This document shows positions 31,686 through 31,741 of a stretch of DNA of 31,741 bases, piece by piece. The notes beneath the pieces are model-generated. The model saw only the letters and a list, made by a program, of their open reading frames with translations. It searched no databases and was not told the origin of the DNA. This stretch comes from Desulfuromonadales bacterium (GTDB lineage Bacteria > Desulfobacterota > Desulfuromonadia > Geobacterales > Pseudopelobacteraceae). Where the stretch lies: contig JAATGX010000035.1 of the NCBI GenBank assembly GCA_015688915.1, forward strand, positions 1-31,741, written 5' to 3'. The translations under genes were made by a program, and so were the position numbers. Numbering within the stretch: the first letter of the stretch is position 1; every line of letters begins with the position of its first letter.

Positions 31686-31741
31686 CGGTTCGGAATACGA
31701 ACCCGGAATGCCGCCTACAATTTCCAGGAGTTGGTGAAGGC

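Noticed and set aside
1..31741. tRNA, rRNA, CRISPR array, transposase or integrase
   Set aside because: No cloverleaf, rRNA signature, regularly spaced repeats or transposase-like frame was seen on either strand.

Overview
This is a high-GC (about 60%) window in which all 30 clear genes lie on the plus strand. Gene style, MITE-like repeats and content suggest a deltaproteobacterial anaerobe of the Geobacter/Pelobacter (Desulfuromonadales/Geobacterales) type. That assignment is inferred; no rRNA or other marker gene is present.

The window looks like one large accessory locus built around two divergent nitrogenase-like (NifDK-type) protein pairs. Left part (1-7792): a NitT/TauT-type ABC importer (periplasmic binding protein, ATPase, three permeases) is interleaved with the first NifD-like/NifK-like pair. 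Next (7789-12579): a compact run of a redoxin, two NosL-family proteins, a small membrane-anchored protein, an FtsX/MacB-type ABC permease and ATPase, and a polytopic cysteine-containing membrane protein. Then 12780-14846: an iron-sulfur flavoprotein, a SAM methyltransferase and an acetolactate-decarboxylase-like protein. Then 15178-19336: two NifX-fold proteins, a UroD/MtaA-type zinc methyltransferase, a DHA2-type MFS exporter and a cytidylate-kinase-like protein. Then 19629-20693: a second binding protein, close paralogue of the first. Then 21175-25792: an unknown protein, an exported SUMF1-domain protein, a RarD/EamA transporter and an aldehyde dehydrogenase of GapN type. Then 26226-29017: the second NifD-like/NifK-like pair. 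The right end has two more iron-sulfur flavoproteins, a HAD phosphatase and a broken methyltransferase.

Four of these blocks (starting at about 15178, 19629, 22058 and 26058) share one 5' architecture: a sigma-70-like promoter starting TTGAC, an AT-rich leader, a small hairpin, an intrinsic terminator with a U-run, and then a start codon 47-64 bases downstream. In three of the four the small hairpin runs into the same bases (ctggaggc or ccggaggc), and one block has the unit in tandem. This points to a shared attenuation or riboswitch regulon tying the blocks into one system.

A working model (inference): a small substrate is imported by the NitT/TauT transporter and reduced by nitrogenase-like enzymes. 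These keep the P-cluster cysteines and the cofactor cysteine of NifD but seem to lack its cofactor histidine. NifX-like carriers would serve their metal cofactor, and flavoproteins, methyltransferases and the aldehyde dehydrogenase would supply electrons or process products. No NifH-like reductase, NifB or NifEN is in the window, so the electron donor and cofactor assembly must lie elsewhere, perhaps just upstream.
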